A DNA stretch of 64,000 nucleotides, taken from positions 1 through 64,000 of the forward strand of contig NZ_QGDQ01000017.1 in assembly GCF_003149145.1 (NCBI RefSeq). Direction: 5' to 3'. The stretch comes from Quadrisphaera granulorum. GTDB lineage: Bacteria; Actinomycetota; Actinomycetes; Actinomycetales; Quadrisphaeraceae. The notes under the pieces were generated by a model. That model did not search any database, had not been told where the DNA came from, and saw only the letters and a list, made by a program, of their open reading frames with translations. A program made the translations under genes and the position numbers. Shown here one piece after another: positions 44,055 through 52,478 of the stretch (the first letter of the stretch is position 1; each line of letters starts with the position of its first letter).

Positions 44055-44144
44055 GCCCCGACGCTAGACGGTGGATGCCGCGCGACGAGCCCGGCGGCGC
44101 GGCCCGCCCTCTCCCTGGCTCTGGTGCGCGCGAGGATGGCGCGG

Positions 44145-45080
44145 GTGAGCACCCCGCAGGGACGCTGGAGCGACCTCGACCGACCTCCCCTCGCCGCCCC
44201 GTCCTTGCGCGCCGCGTTGCTGGCGCCCGCGGGTCCGCTGGCGCGGCTGGAGGTGCTCGAGGAGGTCGGCTCGACCAATGCCGAGCTGGTCGCGCGAGCC
44301 GCCGCCGACCCCGCCGGGTGGCCCGCCCCGGCGGTCATCACCGCCGACTCCCAGACCCGCGGGCGGGGCCGCCTCGGCCGCGGATGGGACGCGCCGCCGC
44401 GTTCAGGGGTCGCCGTCTCGCTGCTGCTACGGCCTCGGATCTCGCCGGAGGCGTGGGGCTGGCTGCCGCTCGCGGCGGGCGTGGCCGTCACGGGCATGGT
44501 CCGTGACCTCGCCGGCCTGCCGGCCACGGTGAAGTGGCCCAACGACGTGCTCGTCGAGGGCCGCAAGCTCTGCGGGATCCTCGTCGAGGTGGTGCCCGGC
44601 AGCTCAGCCGGCGGCCAGGCAGGTCCGGCGGGTGTCGTCGTCGGGGTGGGTGTCAACACCACGTCGACCCGCGAAGAGCTCGACGCCGGCGATCTCACCG
44701 GTGCGACGTCGCTGCGCCTGGAGGGCGCGGCCACCACCGACCGCGACGTGCTGGTCCGCGCGCTCGTGCGGGCGCTGCTCGCCGAGGTCGAGCGGTTCGA
44801 GGCCGCCGACGGCGACGCCGCGGGCAGCGGGCTCGCCGCCCGAGCTGCCGAGGCCTGCTCGACGCTCGGGCGCCGCGTCACCGTGCACCTGCCCGGTGGC
44901 GAGCAGCTGCACGGCATCGCGGAGGGGCTCGACGGCCACGGCCGCCTCCTCGTGCGCCCCGACACCGCGTCCGAGGGGAACGGCGACGACGACGGCGGCG
45001 ACGGCGACGGCGACGGCGACCGTGACAGCGGAGCCTCGGCGGTCGCGGTCAGCGCCGGCGACGTCGTCCACGTCCGCTGA
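44145..45080 (+). CDS. birA: Biotin-[acetyl-CoA-carboxylase] ligase
   Basis: A 311-residue monofunctional biotin protein ligase. EEVGSTNAEL, DSQTRGRGRLGRGW (GRGRxGR biotin/ATP loop), SGVAVSLLLRP, VKWPNDVLVEGRKLCGILVE and VVGVGVN are the catalytic-core motifs; no N-terminal DNA-binding domain. It attaches biotin to the BCCP domain of the carboxylase alpha chain. GTG 44145 has GAGGA eight bases upstream and is preferred to ATG 44136. Near the C-terminus an acidic Asp/Gly run (DDDGGDGDGDGD) interrupts the small C-terminal domain, encoded by a GACGGC triplet-pair repeat. Confidence 0.93.
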   Translation: MSTPQGRWSDLDRPPLAAPSLRAALLAPAGPLARLEVLEEVGSTNAELVARAAADPAGWPAPAVITADSQTRGRGRLGRGWDAPPRSGVAVSLLLRPRISPEAWGWLPLAAGVAVTGMVRDLAGLPATVKWPNDVLVEGRKLCGILVEVVPGSSAGGQAGPAGVVVGVGVNTTSTREELDAGDLTGATSLRLEGAATTDRDVLVRALVRALLAEVERFEAADGDAAGSGLAARAAEACSTLGRRVTVHLPGGEQLHGIAEGLDGHGRLLVRPDTASEGNGDDDGGDGDGDGDRDSGASAVAVSAGDVVHVR

Positions 45081-45120
45081 CCGGCTGTCTGACTGGCGCT
45101 TGCCCAGCGTCGGCGCACCG

Positions 45121-45141
45121 GGTCATGACCGGGTCAATACC
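45121..45141. promoter_or_regulatory. Candidate operator before the response regulator gene
   Basis: A perfect 10-bp palindrome GGTCATGACC (45121-45130) followed directly by GGGTCAATACC, giving repeated GGGTCA half-sites 10-11 bp apart, ten bases before the start codon. Autoregulation by the response regulator is plausible. Confidence 0.4.
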
Positions 45142-45150
45142 CTGGCCGGC

Positions 45151-45903
45151 GTGAAGACCGCCCCCGCTGCGAACCCCGGTGCGAAGCGCGTGCTGCTCGT
45201 CGAGGACGACTCGGCCATCTCCGAGCCGCTGGCTCGGGCACTGGTGCGCGAGGGGTACGACGTCGACGTCCAGCACGACGGCGCCGGCGCCATCGGCGCA
45301 GCCGGCCGCAGCCTCGACCTGGTGGTGCTCGACCTGGGCCTGCCCGACATGGACGGGCTCGACGTCGCGCGGCGTCTGCGCGCCGACGGTCTCGCCGTGC
45401 CGATCCTCGTGCTCACCGCTCGCGCGGACGAGGTCGACCTCGTGGTGGGGCTCGACGCGGGCGCCGACGACTACGTGGCCAAGCCGTTCCGCCTGGCCGA
45501 GCTGCTCGCCCGTGTCCGGGCGCTGCTGCGCCGCGGTGACGCCGCCGGCGTGCAGCTCACCGCGCGCGGGGTGCGGCTGGACCCCTCCTCGCGCAGGGCG
45601 TGGCGCACCACGAAGCCGGGCGACGTCGACGACGCCGGCAACCCCCTCGAGCCGGGCAAGGAGGTGCAGCTCGTGCTCGCCGCGAAGGAGTACGAGCTGC
45701 TCCGCGTGCTCATGCGCGAGGCGGGCACCGTCGTCCCCAGGAACGCGATCATGGAGGAGGTGTGGGGCTCGGAATGGTTCGGCTCCACCAAGACCCTCGA
45801 CATGCACGTGTCCTGGCTGCGGCGCAAGCTCGGCGACGACGTCGCCGACCCGCAGTTCATCACCACCGTGCGGGGCGTCGGGTTCCGCTTCGAACGCGAC
45901 TGA
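45151..45903 (+). CDS. OmpR-family response regulator
   Basis: A 250-residue regulator. Receiver: VLLVEDDSAISEPLARAL (acidic pocket), VVLDLGLPDMDGLDVARRL with the phosphorylated Asp, LTARADEVDLVVGLDAGADDYVAKPF with the conserved Lys. Winged-helix output domain ends KTLDMHVSWLRRKLGDD and TTVRGVGFRFE. The first strands of the output domain carry an unusual insertion (TKPGDVDDAGNPLEPGKEVQ). It precedes its partner kinase by 14 bp. Confidence 0.94.
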   Translation: MKTAPAANPGAKRVLLVEDDSAISEPLARALVREGYDVDVQHDGAGAIGAAGRSLDLVVLDLGLPDMDGLDVARRLRADGLAVPILVLTARADEVDLVVGLDAGADDYVAKPFRLAELLARVRALLRRGDAAGVQLTARGVRLDPSSRRAWRTTKPGDVDDAGNPLEPGKEVQLVLAAKEYELLRVLMREAGTVVPRNAIMEEVWGSEWFGSTKTLDMHVSWLRRKLGDDVADPQFITTVRGVGFRFERD

Positions 45904-45917
45904 GACGCGGCTGATCC

Positions 45918-47177
45918 GTGCACCGCAGGGTGCAGGCGGCCACGATGGCCGCCGTCGTCCTCGCCGTCCTCCTGCTGGGCCTGCCGCTCGCGGTGGCCGG
46001 GCTGGTGCTGCAGACCGAGCAGGCGCGCAGCAGCGTGCAGATCCGGGCCGACACCGTCTTCGCCGCCGTGAGTGCCCGGCTGGCCTCCGGCGGCGACGTC
46101 GACGAGCGGCTGCTGGAGCAGCAGACCCAGCGTGACGGTCCCTGGCCGGCCAGCGTCGTCGTGCACCTGGCCGACGGCACGACCGTGACGGCGGGGCCCG
46201 ATGGGGCCCGCTCCCCGGTGGTCGGCAGGGCAGGACCGGCCGACGGCATCGCGGTGACGGTCACCGCTTCCCGCGGCAGCCTGTGGGCTGCCGACGCGCA
46301 GCTGGTGGTGCTCGTCGGCGGTCTGGCGGCGGGCGCCGTCGCCGCGGGATCCGCCGTCGGGCTCGTGCAGGGACGCCGCCTCGTGCGTCCCCTCGAAGAC
46401 CTCGCCGAGCGCGCCGAACGGCTCGGCTCCGGGCAGGTGCCCACCTCACCACCGCCCAGCGGCGTGGAGGAGGTCGACTCCGTGGCCCAGGCCCTCGTGC
46501 GCAGCGCCCAGCAGCTGCAGGCGCGCCTGGCAGTGGAGCGGCAGTTCGCGTCGGACGCCAGCCACCAGCTGCGCACCCCGCTGACCGCGCTGTCGATGCG
46601 CCTGGAGGAAGTGCTCGCCACCACCGACCAGCCCGCCGTCGCCGCCGAGGCGCAGGTCGCGCTAGAGCAGGTGGAGCGGCTCGCCGGCGTCGTCGACGAC
46701 CTTCTCGCCCGCGCCCGACGCCAGGCCGAGGCCCCCCGCGAACCCCTCGTCATCGCCGCCGTGCTCGAGCAGCAGCGCGACGAGTGGCGACCGGCCTACG
46801 AGCGCGCCCGCCGCGACCTCCTGGTCGAGCTGCCCTCGCCGCGAGCGCGGGTGCTCGCCGGGGCCGGGCCGCTCGCGCAGGCGCTCGCGGTGCTGCTGGA
46901 GAACAGCCTCGCCCACGGCGGCGGCACGACGCGCGTGCGCGTACGGGTCAGCAGTGACTTCGGCGGTGACTGGGTCGTGGTCGAGGTCAGCGACGAGGGG
47001 CCGGGCGTGCCGGAGGGCGTCAGCGGGCGCATCTTCGAGCGGTCGGTCAGCGGCGCAGGGAGCACCGGGCTGGGGTTGCCGCTGGCGCGAGACCTCGTGG
47101 CGGCCGAGGGTGGCCGGCTGGAGCTGCTCAGCCAGCGCCCGGCGACCTTCGCCATCTTCCTCCGCGAAGCCCCTTGA
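45918..47177 (+). CDS. Sensor histidine kinase
   Basis: A 419-residue membrane kinase. Two hydrophobic segments (about 8-32 and 124-150) enclose a short extracellular domain; a HAMP-like linker (RRLVRPLEDLAERAERLGSG) follows. The H-box FASDASHQLRTPLTALSMRLEE contains the phosphorylated His; N-box LLENSLAHG and G-boxes VSDEGPGVPE and GSTGLGLPLARDLV bind ATP. GTG 45918. Pairs with the response regulator in front. Signal unknown. Confidence 0.93.
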   Translation: MHRRVQAATMAAVVLAVLLLGLPLAVAGLVLQTEQARSSVQIRADTVFAAVSARLASGGDVDERLLEQQTQRDGPWPASVVVHLADGTTVTAGPDGARSPVVGRAGPADGIAVTVTASRGSLWAADAQLVVLVGGLAAGAVAAGSAVGLVQGRRLVRPLEDLAERAERLGSGQVPTSPPPSGVEEVDSVAQALVRSAQQLQARLAVERQFASDASHQLRTPLTALSMRLEEVLATTDQPAVAAEAQVALEQVERLAGVVDDLLARARRQAEAPREPLVIAAVLEQQRDEWRPAYERARRDLLVELPSPRARVLAGAGPLAQALAVLLENSLAHGGGTTRVRVRVSSDFGGDWVVVEVSDEGPGVPEGVSGRIFERSVSGAGSTGLGLPLARDLVAAEGGRLELLSQRPATFAIFLREAP

Positions 47178-47181
47178 CCGC

Positions 47182-47248
47182 CGTGATCATCGGGCTTCCC
47201 AATCACTTTCCCGCGGTGATCATGGACTTCCGGAGCACTTTCGCGGAG
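47182..47248. repeat. Direct duplication of a GTGATCAT / CACTTTC module
   Basis: Two direct copies, 33 bp apart, of GTGATCAT (47183-47190 and 47216-47223) followed by CTTCC and CACTTTC (47204-47210 and 47236-47242). They lie between the convergent kinase and GtrA genes, and the second copy is translated as the GtrA C-terminus. Confidence 0.7.
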
Positions 47249-47703
47249 CGCGGGCGACGGAACACCCACAGCCGGTAGGCCACGTACCGGAACGCCGTAC
47301 CCAGCGCGATGCCCACGAGGTTGGCGACGTTGTCGGGCAGCGGCCCGCGCAGCCCCAGCACGTAGTGGCTCGTGGCGAGCACCGCCAGGCCGATGAGCAG
47401 CGCGACAGCGTTCATCGCCACGAACAGGCCCAGCTCCCGCAGCGCGGCGGGACGGTTGCGGTGACGGAACGTCCACCACCGGTTGCCGGCCCACGCGACC
47501 ACCGTGGCCACCGACGCCGAGACCACCTTGGCGGTCAGGGGCTGGTCGGCCAGGATGCCGCTGCCGCCGAAGCGCAGCAGGTTGAACAGGCCGACGTCGA
47601 CGACGAATGCGATGCCGCCGACCACCCCGAAGGCGCCGAGCTCGCGGCTGTGCTTGTGCCACAGCCGGGCACCGAGGCCGCGCGAGCGCGCCAGCAAGTC
47701 CAC
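47203..47703 (-). CDS. GtrA-family membrane protein
   Basis: About 166 residues with four membrane helices (FGVVGGIAFVVDVGLFNLL, VSASVATVVAWAGNRWWTF, LGLFVAMNAVALLIGLAVL, VANLVGIALGTAFRYVAYRLWVF), the GtrA fold that helps move polyprenyl-linked sugars. The start is unclear: GTG 47703 has GGAGG too close, and TTG 47697 has it at seven bases. The C-terminal residues SMITAGK are encoded by a dispersed intergenic repeat, so the natural end may originally have been earlier. Often next to purK in actinobacteria. Confidence 0.88.
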   Translation of the reverse strand: MDLLARSRGLGARLWHKHSRELGAFGVVGGIAFVVDVGLFNLLRFGGSGILADQPLTAKVVSASVATVVAWAGNRWWTFRHRNRPAALRELGLFVAMNAVALLIGLAVLATSHYVLGLRGPLPDNVANLVGIALGTAFRYVAYRLWVFRRPRSAKVLRKSMITAGK

Positions 47704-47781
47704 GCCTCCACGGTAGGCGCCACCGCAGGGTGCCCGCGCCGAGAGGCGGACGCCGGGCGCCACCCTCTAGCCTCTGGGGCC

Positions 47782-49038
47782 GTGACCGCCACGCCCGTTG
47801 AGTCGCCCGTTGACCAGGCCCTGGACGCCAGCGACGCCCGCCAGGCCCGTGACGCCCGAGCAGGCACCGCCGGCGCGACGGAGACCACGTTTCCCGTCGT
47901 CGCCGTCGTCGGCGCCGGCCAGCTCGCCCGGATGACGGTGCCGCCCGCGGTGGGCCTCGGGGCGCGGCTGCGGGTGCTCGCCACCGATCCGGAGGAGTCG
48001 GCGGCGCAGGTGGTGCCCGACGTGCAGCTCGGCAGCCCGGACGACCTCGCCACCCTACGGCGCCTCGCCGAGGGCGCCGCCGCCCTCACCCTCGACCACG
48101 AGCAGGTGCCCACCGAGCACCTGCGCGCGCTGGAGGCCGAGGGGGTCGCGGTGCGTCCCGGCCCCGACGCCCTCGAGCACGCCCAGGACAAGCTGCTGCT
48201 GCGCCGCCGCCTCGACGCGATGGGCGTGCCCGGTCCGGCGTGGGCCGAGATCCGCTCCACTGACGACCTGCGCGCCTTCGGCGAGCGCGCCGGCTGGCCG
48301 CTGGTGCTCAAGACCCCGCGCGGCGGGTACGACGGCAAGGGCGTGCTCGTCGTGGGGTCGGTCGACGACGCCGCCGCCTGGCTCGAGCGCGCCGCCGGCG
48401 AGCCGCTGCTCGCCGAGGAGGCCGTGAAGTTCACCCGCGAGCTGGCCGTCATGGTGGCGCGCTCGCCCTCCGGGCAGGCCGCCGCGTGGCCCGTGGTGGA
48501 GACCGTGCAGGTCGGTGGGGTGTGCCGGGAGGTCATTGCGCCCGCCCCTGACCTTGACGACGACCTCGCCGCGGAGGCGACGGCGCTGGCGCTGCGCCTG
48601 GCCGGGGAGCTCGGCGTCACCGGCGTGATGGCGGTGGAGGGCTTCGAGGTGCCCACCGGCGGTGGCAGCTCGCGGTTTCTCGTCAACGAGCTGGCGATGC
48701 GCCCGCACAACAGCGGCCACTGGAGCATCGAGGGCTCCGTGACGTCGCAGTTCGAGCAGCACCTGCGGGCCGTGCTCGACCTGCCGCTCGGCTCCACGGC
48801 GCCGCGCGCCCGCTGGACGGTCATGGTCAACGCCCTCGGCGGCGACTACCCCGACCTCTTCCACTCCCACCTGCACGTCATGGCGCGCGACCCTGCGGTG
48901 AAGGTGCACCTGTACGGGAAGTCCGTGCGACCCGGCCGCAAAATCGGGCATGTGACGGCCTGGGGCGACGACCTCGCCGACGTCCGCGCCCGCGCCGCCC
49001 ACGCTGCGGACTACATCACCGGCACCGTCGACGGCTGA
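47782..49038 (+). CDS. purK: 5-(carboxyamino)imidazole ribonucleotide synthase
   Basis: A 418-residue ATP-grasp enzyme that carboxylates AIR using ATP and bicarbonate in purine synthesis. VAVVGAGQLARM, LTLDHEQVP, QDKLLLRRRLDAMGVP, PLVLKTPRGGYDGKGV (ATP-grasp loop) and NELAMRPHNSGHWSIEGSVTSQFEQHLRAVL with the metal ligands are all seen; LYGKSVRPGRKIGHVT ends the domain. The GTG at 47782 gives a leader of about 30 residues before the first strand. PurE, which uses its product, is 6 kb downstream rather than adjacent. Confidence 0.95.
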   Translation: MTATPVESPVDQALDASDARQARDARAGTAGATETTFPVVAVVGAGQLARMTVPPAVGLGARLRVLATDPEESAAQVVPDVQLGSPDDLATLRRLAEGAAALTLDHEQVPTEHLRALEAEGVAVRPGPDALEHAQDKLLLRRRLDAMGVPGPAWAEIRSTDDLRAFGERAGWPLVLKTPRGGYDGKGVLVVGSVDDAAAWLERAAGEPLLAEEAVKFTRELAVMVARSPSGQAAAWPVVETVQVGGVCREVIAPAPDLDDDLAAEATALALRLAGELGVTGVMAVEGFEVPTGGGSSRFLVNELAMRPHNSGHWSIEGSVTSQFEQHLRAVLDLPLGSTAPRARWTVMVNALGGDYPDLFHSHLHVMARDPAVKVHLYGKSVRPGRKIGHVTAWGDDLADVRARAAHAADYITGTVDG

Positions 49039-49039
49039 C

Positions 49040-49088
49040 GCGTGTGCACAACGCCCATGATCACCGTGATCATGGGCGATATGCACGC
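49040..49088. terminator. CCATGATCAC-family hairpin after purK
   Basis: CGCCCATGATCA and its complement (49052-49063 / 49067-49078) form a 12-bp stem with a 3-nt loop, and GCGTG/CACGC (49040-49044 / 49084-49088) adds an outer stem. It begins two bases after the purK stop. Confidence 0.82.
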
Positions 49089-49148
49089 GCCAGTGCTGGG
49101 CTGCAGGTGACCGCGGACAGTCGAGCCGAGTGGTGACAGGGTGCTTGC

Positions 49149-50603
49149 GTGGAGATGACGCCACCCGGCCGGCCTGCAGCATCGGCGCCTGACCTGCGGA
49201 TCGAGGGGTGCACCGCGCTGGTCCACGGCGTCGGCGGTGATGAGGGGCCGGATGGCATCGGATTCGTCGAGGGCGTCGACATCGACGTCGTCGACGGGGT
49301 CATCTCGCGTGTCGGACCCGCCGCCGAGCGCCACGAGCGCCTGACCGGCCAGCCCAGCGACACGCTGGCGCCGCGCGAGATGCTCGACGGGCGCGGGTTG
49401 CTCGCCGTCCCCGGGCTGGTCAACTGCCACACGCACGCGGCCATGGTGCTGTTCCGGGGATCGGCGGAAGACGTCGACGTCCACACGTGGTTCAACGAGC
49501 GCATCTGGCCGATGGAGTCGAACCTCACCGAGCGCGACGTGGAGCTGGGTGCCCTGCTCGCCTGCGCGGAGATGCTCCTCGGGGGGACGACGACGTTCGC
49601 CGATCACTACTTCCACATGGATGCTGTCGCTCGCGCCGTCGAGGTCAGCGGCATCCGCGCGGACCTCGGCTGGGCCTGCTTCTCTTCCGACGGCGCTGCG
49701 GGCCGCGAGCGCGGGCTCGACTTCGCCCTCCGTCAGCGCGACGCCGCGGGCGGCCGGATCACCACCAGCCTGGCGCCGCACGCGCCGTACACGGTGACGG
49801 AGCCGGACCTCGCCGCCATTGCCCAGATGGCCCGCGAGCACGGCCTTCCGGTGCACCTGCACGCCGCCGAGACGCTGGAGCAGACGCACGCGAGCCTCGA
49901 ACGGATCGGCGCCACCCCGGTGCAGGTGCTGGAACGCACCGGGCTGCTCGACGTCGAGGTGCTCATCGCGCACGGCACCGGCATCGTCGAGGCTGACCTG
50001 CCGCTCTTGGGGCGGGCCGCTGAACGGGGCCTGGCTGGGGTGGCCTCGAGCCCGCGCTTCTACCTCAAGGCTGCCCACTCCACGACGCCGATCCGCGCTC
50101 TGGCCAGCGCTGGCGTACCCGTGGGGCTGGCCACCGACGGTGCCGCGAGCAACGGCGACCTCGACCTGTGGGCCAGTCTGGAGGTCACCTCCCTGGTGCA
50201 GAAGTCGCTCGGCGGCGAGGCTGATCCGACCTGGATGACGAGCCGCCAGGTGCTGCACCACGCGACCACCCAGAGCGCGCAGGCGCTGCACCTGGCGGCC
50301 GCCTCGGCCGACGGGGCGCGCAGCGATGTGGCCGTGGGGCGGTTGGCCACCGGATACCGCGCGGACGTCGCGCTGCTGGACCTGTCGGCTCCGCACCTGC
50401 AGCCCGTGCACGACCTCGCCGCGACCCTCGTCCACGCCGCCCGCCCCGGCGACGTCCGGCACGTGATCGTGGACGGGCGAGTGGTGGTGCGAGACCGGCG
50501 CCTGATCAGCATCGACGTTCCCGCCGTGCTGGCTGAGCTGCGGCCCCGGCTCGCGGAGCTGACGCGGCGTGACGGCGGACGCATCCAGACCTACGAGCCC
50601 TGA
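49149..50603 (+). CDS. Amidohydrolase, MTA/SAH-deaminase-like
   Basis: A 484-residue metal-dependent deaminase/hydrolase. VPGLVNCHTHAAMVLFRG (HxH), PVHLHAAETLEQ (His and Glu), LIAHGTGI and VGLATDGAASNGDLDL (Asp) build the metal site, and the overall layout fits the 5'-methylthioadenosine/S-adenosylhomocysteine deaminase and related ATZ/TRZ group. The C-terminal VDGRVVVRDRRLISID is typical. Substrate cannot be fixed. GTG 49149; it lies in the gap between purK and purE. Confidence 0.88.
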   Translation: MEMTPPGRPAASAPDLRIEGCTALVHGVGGDEGPDGIGFVEGVDIDVVDGVISRVGPAAERHERLTGQPSDTLAPREMLDGRGLLAVPGLVNCHTHAAMVLFRGSAEDVDVHTWFNERIWPMESNLTERDVELGALLACAEMLLGGTTTFADHYFHMDAVARAVEVSGIRADLGWACFSSDGAAGRERGLDFALRQRDAAGGRITTSLAPHAPYTVTEPDLAAIAQMAREHGLPVHLHAAETLEQTHASLERIGATPVQVLERTGLLDVEVLIAHGTGIVEADLPLLGRAAERGLAGVASSPRFYLKAAHSTTPIRALASAGVPVGLATDGAASNGDLDLWASLEVTSLVQKSLGGEADPTWMTSRQVLHHATTQSAQALHLAAASADGARSDVAVGRLATGYRADVALLDLSAPHLQPVHDLAATLVHAARPGDVRHVIVDGRVVVRDRRLISIDVPAVLAELRPRLAELTRRDGGRIQTYEP

Positions 50604-50674
50604 CCTGCGTCCCGGCGGCAGCAACCAGCAAGCGCGGTCTCCGTCGTCGTCCCCCTCGCCCCCACACACCCCAA

Positions 50675-50737
50675 CGCACTTTCCGCGGCAAGTGCGCCAT
50701 GGACGGGGGCCACAGCGCACTTGCCGCGGAAAGTGCG
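50675..50737. terminator. Perfect nested palindrome between convergent genes
   Basis: Arms 50675-50697 and 50715-50737 are perfect inverted copies over 23 bp with a 17-nt loop. Each arm is itself a palindrome (CGCACTT...AAGTGCG around CCGCGG), so two alternative foldings exist. The 150-bp spacer otherwise looks featureless. Confidence 0.85.
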
Positions 50738-50753
50738 GGAAAGGGAGAGCGGG

Positions 50754-51344
50754 TCAGGCGACGCGGGCCAGGCCCTTCGAGCTGCGGGCGATGCTCACGT
50801 GCACCCGACCGCGGACGTCGGAGCGCGACAGCACGGTGGCCAGGTCACGGCTGACCTCGACCACGGCAGCGTCCAGCTCGACCAGGTCGACCTCGGGGTC
50901 GGCCACGACGTTCATCTCGGCGATGAGCTGCCCGCGCTCGGAGACCATCCGCCCGCTCGCCGAGCGCACACCAGGCACCTCGGCGATCACCTGGGCGGCT
51001 ACCGCGACGGCGGCGTCCCCGTCCAGCGCGAGCGCACCGGCGGCGGAGGAGCCGGGCAGCCGCAGCGCGTCCGCCCCGCGGTGGGGGATGTGCGCGAGCA
51101 GCCACCACAGCCCCAGCAGCCCGAGGACGACGGCGCCCGCGGCGGTCGCGTACGCCCACCAGGGCTGGCCCGCGGCGTCCGTGACCGGGCCGGTGGAGAT
51201 CTGCTGCGGCACGCTCGATGCCGGGAGGCCGACGTCGTCGAGCAGGTTCAGTGCCCAGGCGCCGGTCGCGGCGCCCCCGACGACGAGGACCAGCCCCAGC
51301 ACGAAGACGACCAGGCGGTCGAATCCGGCGACCGTGCGGCTCAT
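50754..51344 (-). CDS. AmaP-like membrane anchor of the Asp23 system
   Basis: A 196-residue protein with two membrane helices (about 10-32 and 64-84) and a cytoplasmic C-terminal domain (VAAQVIAEVPGVRSASGRMVSERGQLIAEMNVVADPEVDL) similar in pattern to Asp23 domains. This resembles AmaP, which anchors Asp23 at the membrane. The ATG overlaps the DUF6286 gene stop by four bases (ATGA). Last gene of the minus-strand envelope-stress operon. Confidence 0.78.
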   Translation of the reverse strand: MSRTVAGFDRLVVFVLGLVLVVGGAATGAWALNLLDDVGLPASSVPQQISTGPVTDAAGQPWWAYATAAGAVVLGLLGLWWLLAHIPHRGADALRLPGSSAAGALALDGDAAVAVAAQVIAEVPGVRSASGRMVSERGQLIAEMNVVADPEVDLVELDAAVVEVSRDLATVLSRSDVRGRVHVSIARSSKGLARVA

Positions 51345-51949
51345 CGGGTTCCCTCCTTGGCTGTGGTCTTGGTGGTGGTGCTGACGCGGGGTGCGCTGAC
51401 GAGCGCGGACAGGGCCCGCGCGACGTCGCCCTGCACGGCGTCGGCCGTGGCGGAGTCACCGGTGGTGACGACCTCGACGCTGACCTTGCGGCGGGTGGCG
51501 GTGACGGAGGCGTCGAGCACCCCGTCGACCTGGCGGGCGGCGCCGGCGGCCAGCCGGGCGACGTCGCGGGTGGTGAGGTGCGCGCCGAGGTCACCGCGCA
51601 GCACGAGAGCCTTGCGCGTGCGACGCGAGAAGGCGGTGAGCAGCAGCACCAGACCGAGCAGGACGGCGACGACGGCGGGCACGGCCAGCGCCGTCGAGGG
51701 CGCCAGCCCGTTCAGGCCGGAGATCGCCGATCCCAGCCAGGTGTTCTGGCCGCCGCCGAGGCGGGTCCAGGCGTCCTGACCGAGGACGACGGCGACGCCG
51801 ATCAGCAGCACGGCGAGCAGCGGGCCGAGCCAGCCGATCCGGCCGGCGCCCGTGGGCAGCGGTGCGGGGCGCAGCGGCCCCTCCGCCCGGCTTGCCACCT
51901 GGGTGGGGCTGGGCTGCGACGTGGTGGGTGTGGTCGTCGTGGTGGTCAC
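51341..51949 (-). CDS. DUF6286-type membrane protein
   Basis: A 202-residue protein with a Thr/Pro-rich N-terminus, two membrane helices (about 40-60 and 85-107) and a C-terminal domain (LTTRDVARLAAGAARQVDGVLDASVTATRRKVSVEVVTTG) that matches DUF6286, always found in actinobacterial Asp23 clusters. GTG 51949 overlaps the preceding Asp23 gene (GTGA). Probable membrane component of the envelope-stress complex. Confidence 0.8.
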   Translation of the reverse strand: MTTTTTTPTTSQPSPTQVASRAEGPLRPAPLPTGAGRIGWLGPLLAVLLIGVAVVLGQDAWTRLGGGQNTWLGSAISGLNGLAPSTALAVPAVVAVLLGLVLLLTAFSRRTRKALVLRGDLGAHLTTRDVARLAAGAARQVDGVLDASVTATRRKVSVEVVTTGDSATADAVQGDVARALSALVSAPRVSTTTKTTAKEGTR

Positions 51950-52440
51950 TGGACCCTCCTCAGGCCCGCAGTGCGCTGGGCGCGCACGACGCTGGAGACG
52001 GTGACGGTGACGGCGTCAGTGGTGACGGCGGCGTACTCGGCCAGGCGCGCCGCCACGTGCTCGCGCACCGCTGCGGCCACCTGGGCCGCCGAGTGCGGCC
52101 AGATGAGCGCGATCTCGACGGTGATGCGGGCCCGCTGGCCGGCCACCTGGGCTGCTGCGCGCGGCAGGGTGCGCCCGACGGCGCCCTGGAGCTGCTCGCC
52201 GATCTGCGATCCGAGGCCCGCGGCCTTCGACGCGGCGCGGCCCTGGGTGGGGGTCGCCACGCCGGGCACCTCCATGGCGGCGGCGCGGGCGATGGCGACG
52301 ACCACACGCTCGGCCACCTGCAGGTGACCACGCTGGCCGGCCTCGGCGAGCTGGGTCGCCGCGGTGTCGGTGACCGGCCCGGCCGTCGGTTCGGATGGCG
52401 TCGTGGCTGGTCGGTCGGGTGTCTGGGTGAGGGTGCTCAT
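51946..52440 (-). CDS. Asp23/Gls24 family envelope stress protein
   Basis: A 164-residue Asp23-type protein: VAERVVVAIARAAAMEVPGV, then RARITVEIALIWPHSAAQVAAAVREHVAARL and AVTVTVSSVVR. It has a disordered N-terminus. ATG 52440 has GGAGG four bases upstream. Asp23 proteins form a membrane-associated layer in response to alkaline or envelope stress. Confidence 0.87.
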   Translation of the reverse strand: MSTLTQTPDRPATTPSEPTAGPVTDTAATQLAEAGQRGHLQVAERVVVAIARAAAMEVPGVATPTQGRAASKAAGLGSQIGEQLQGAVGRTLPRAAAQVAGQRARITVEIALIWPHSAAQVAAAVREHVAARLAEYAAVTTDAVTVTVSSVVRAQRTAGLRRVQ

Positions 52441-52478
52441 GGTTCCTCCGCTCGCCTGGTTCCTCCGCTCAACGAGGG

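Noticed and set aside
41448-45080. A 1210-codon open frame on the plus strand
   Set aside because: Only its last 312 codons (from 44145) match a protein family (BirA). The rest lies antisense to the carboxylase beta and SMP-30 genes, and long antisense frames are expected at this GC content.
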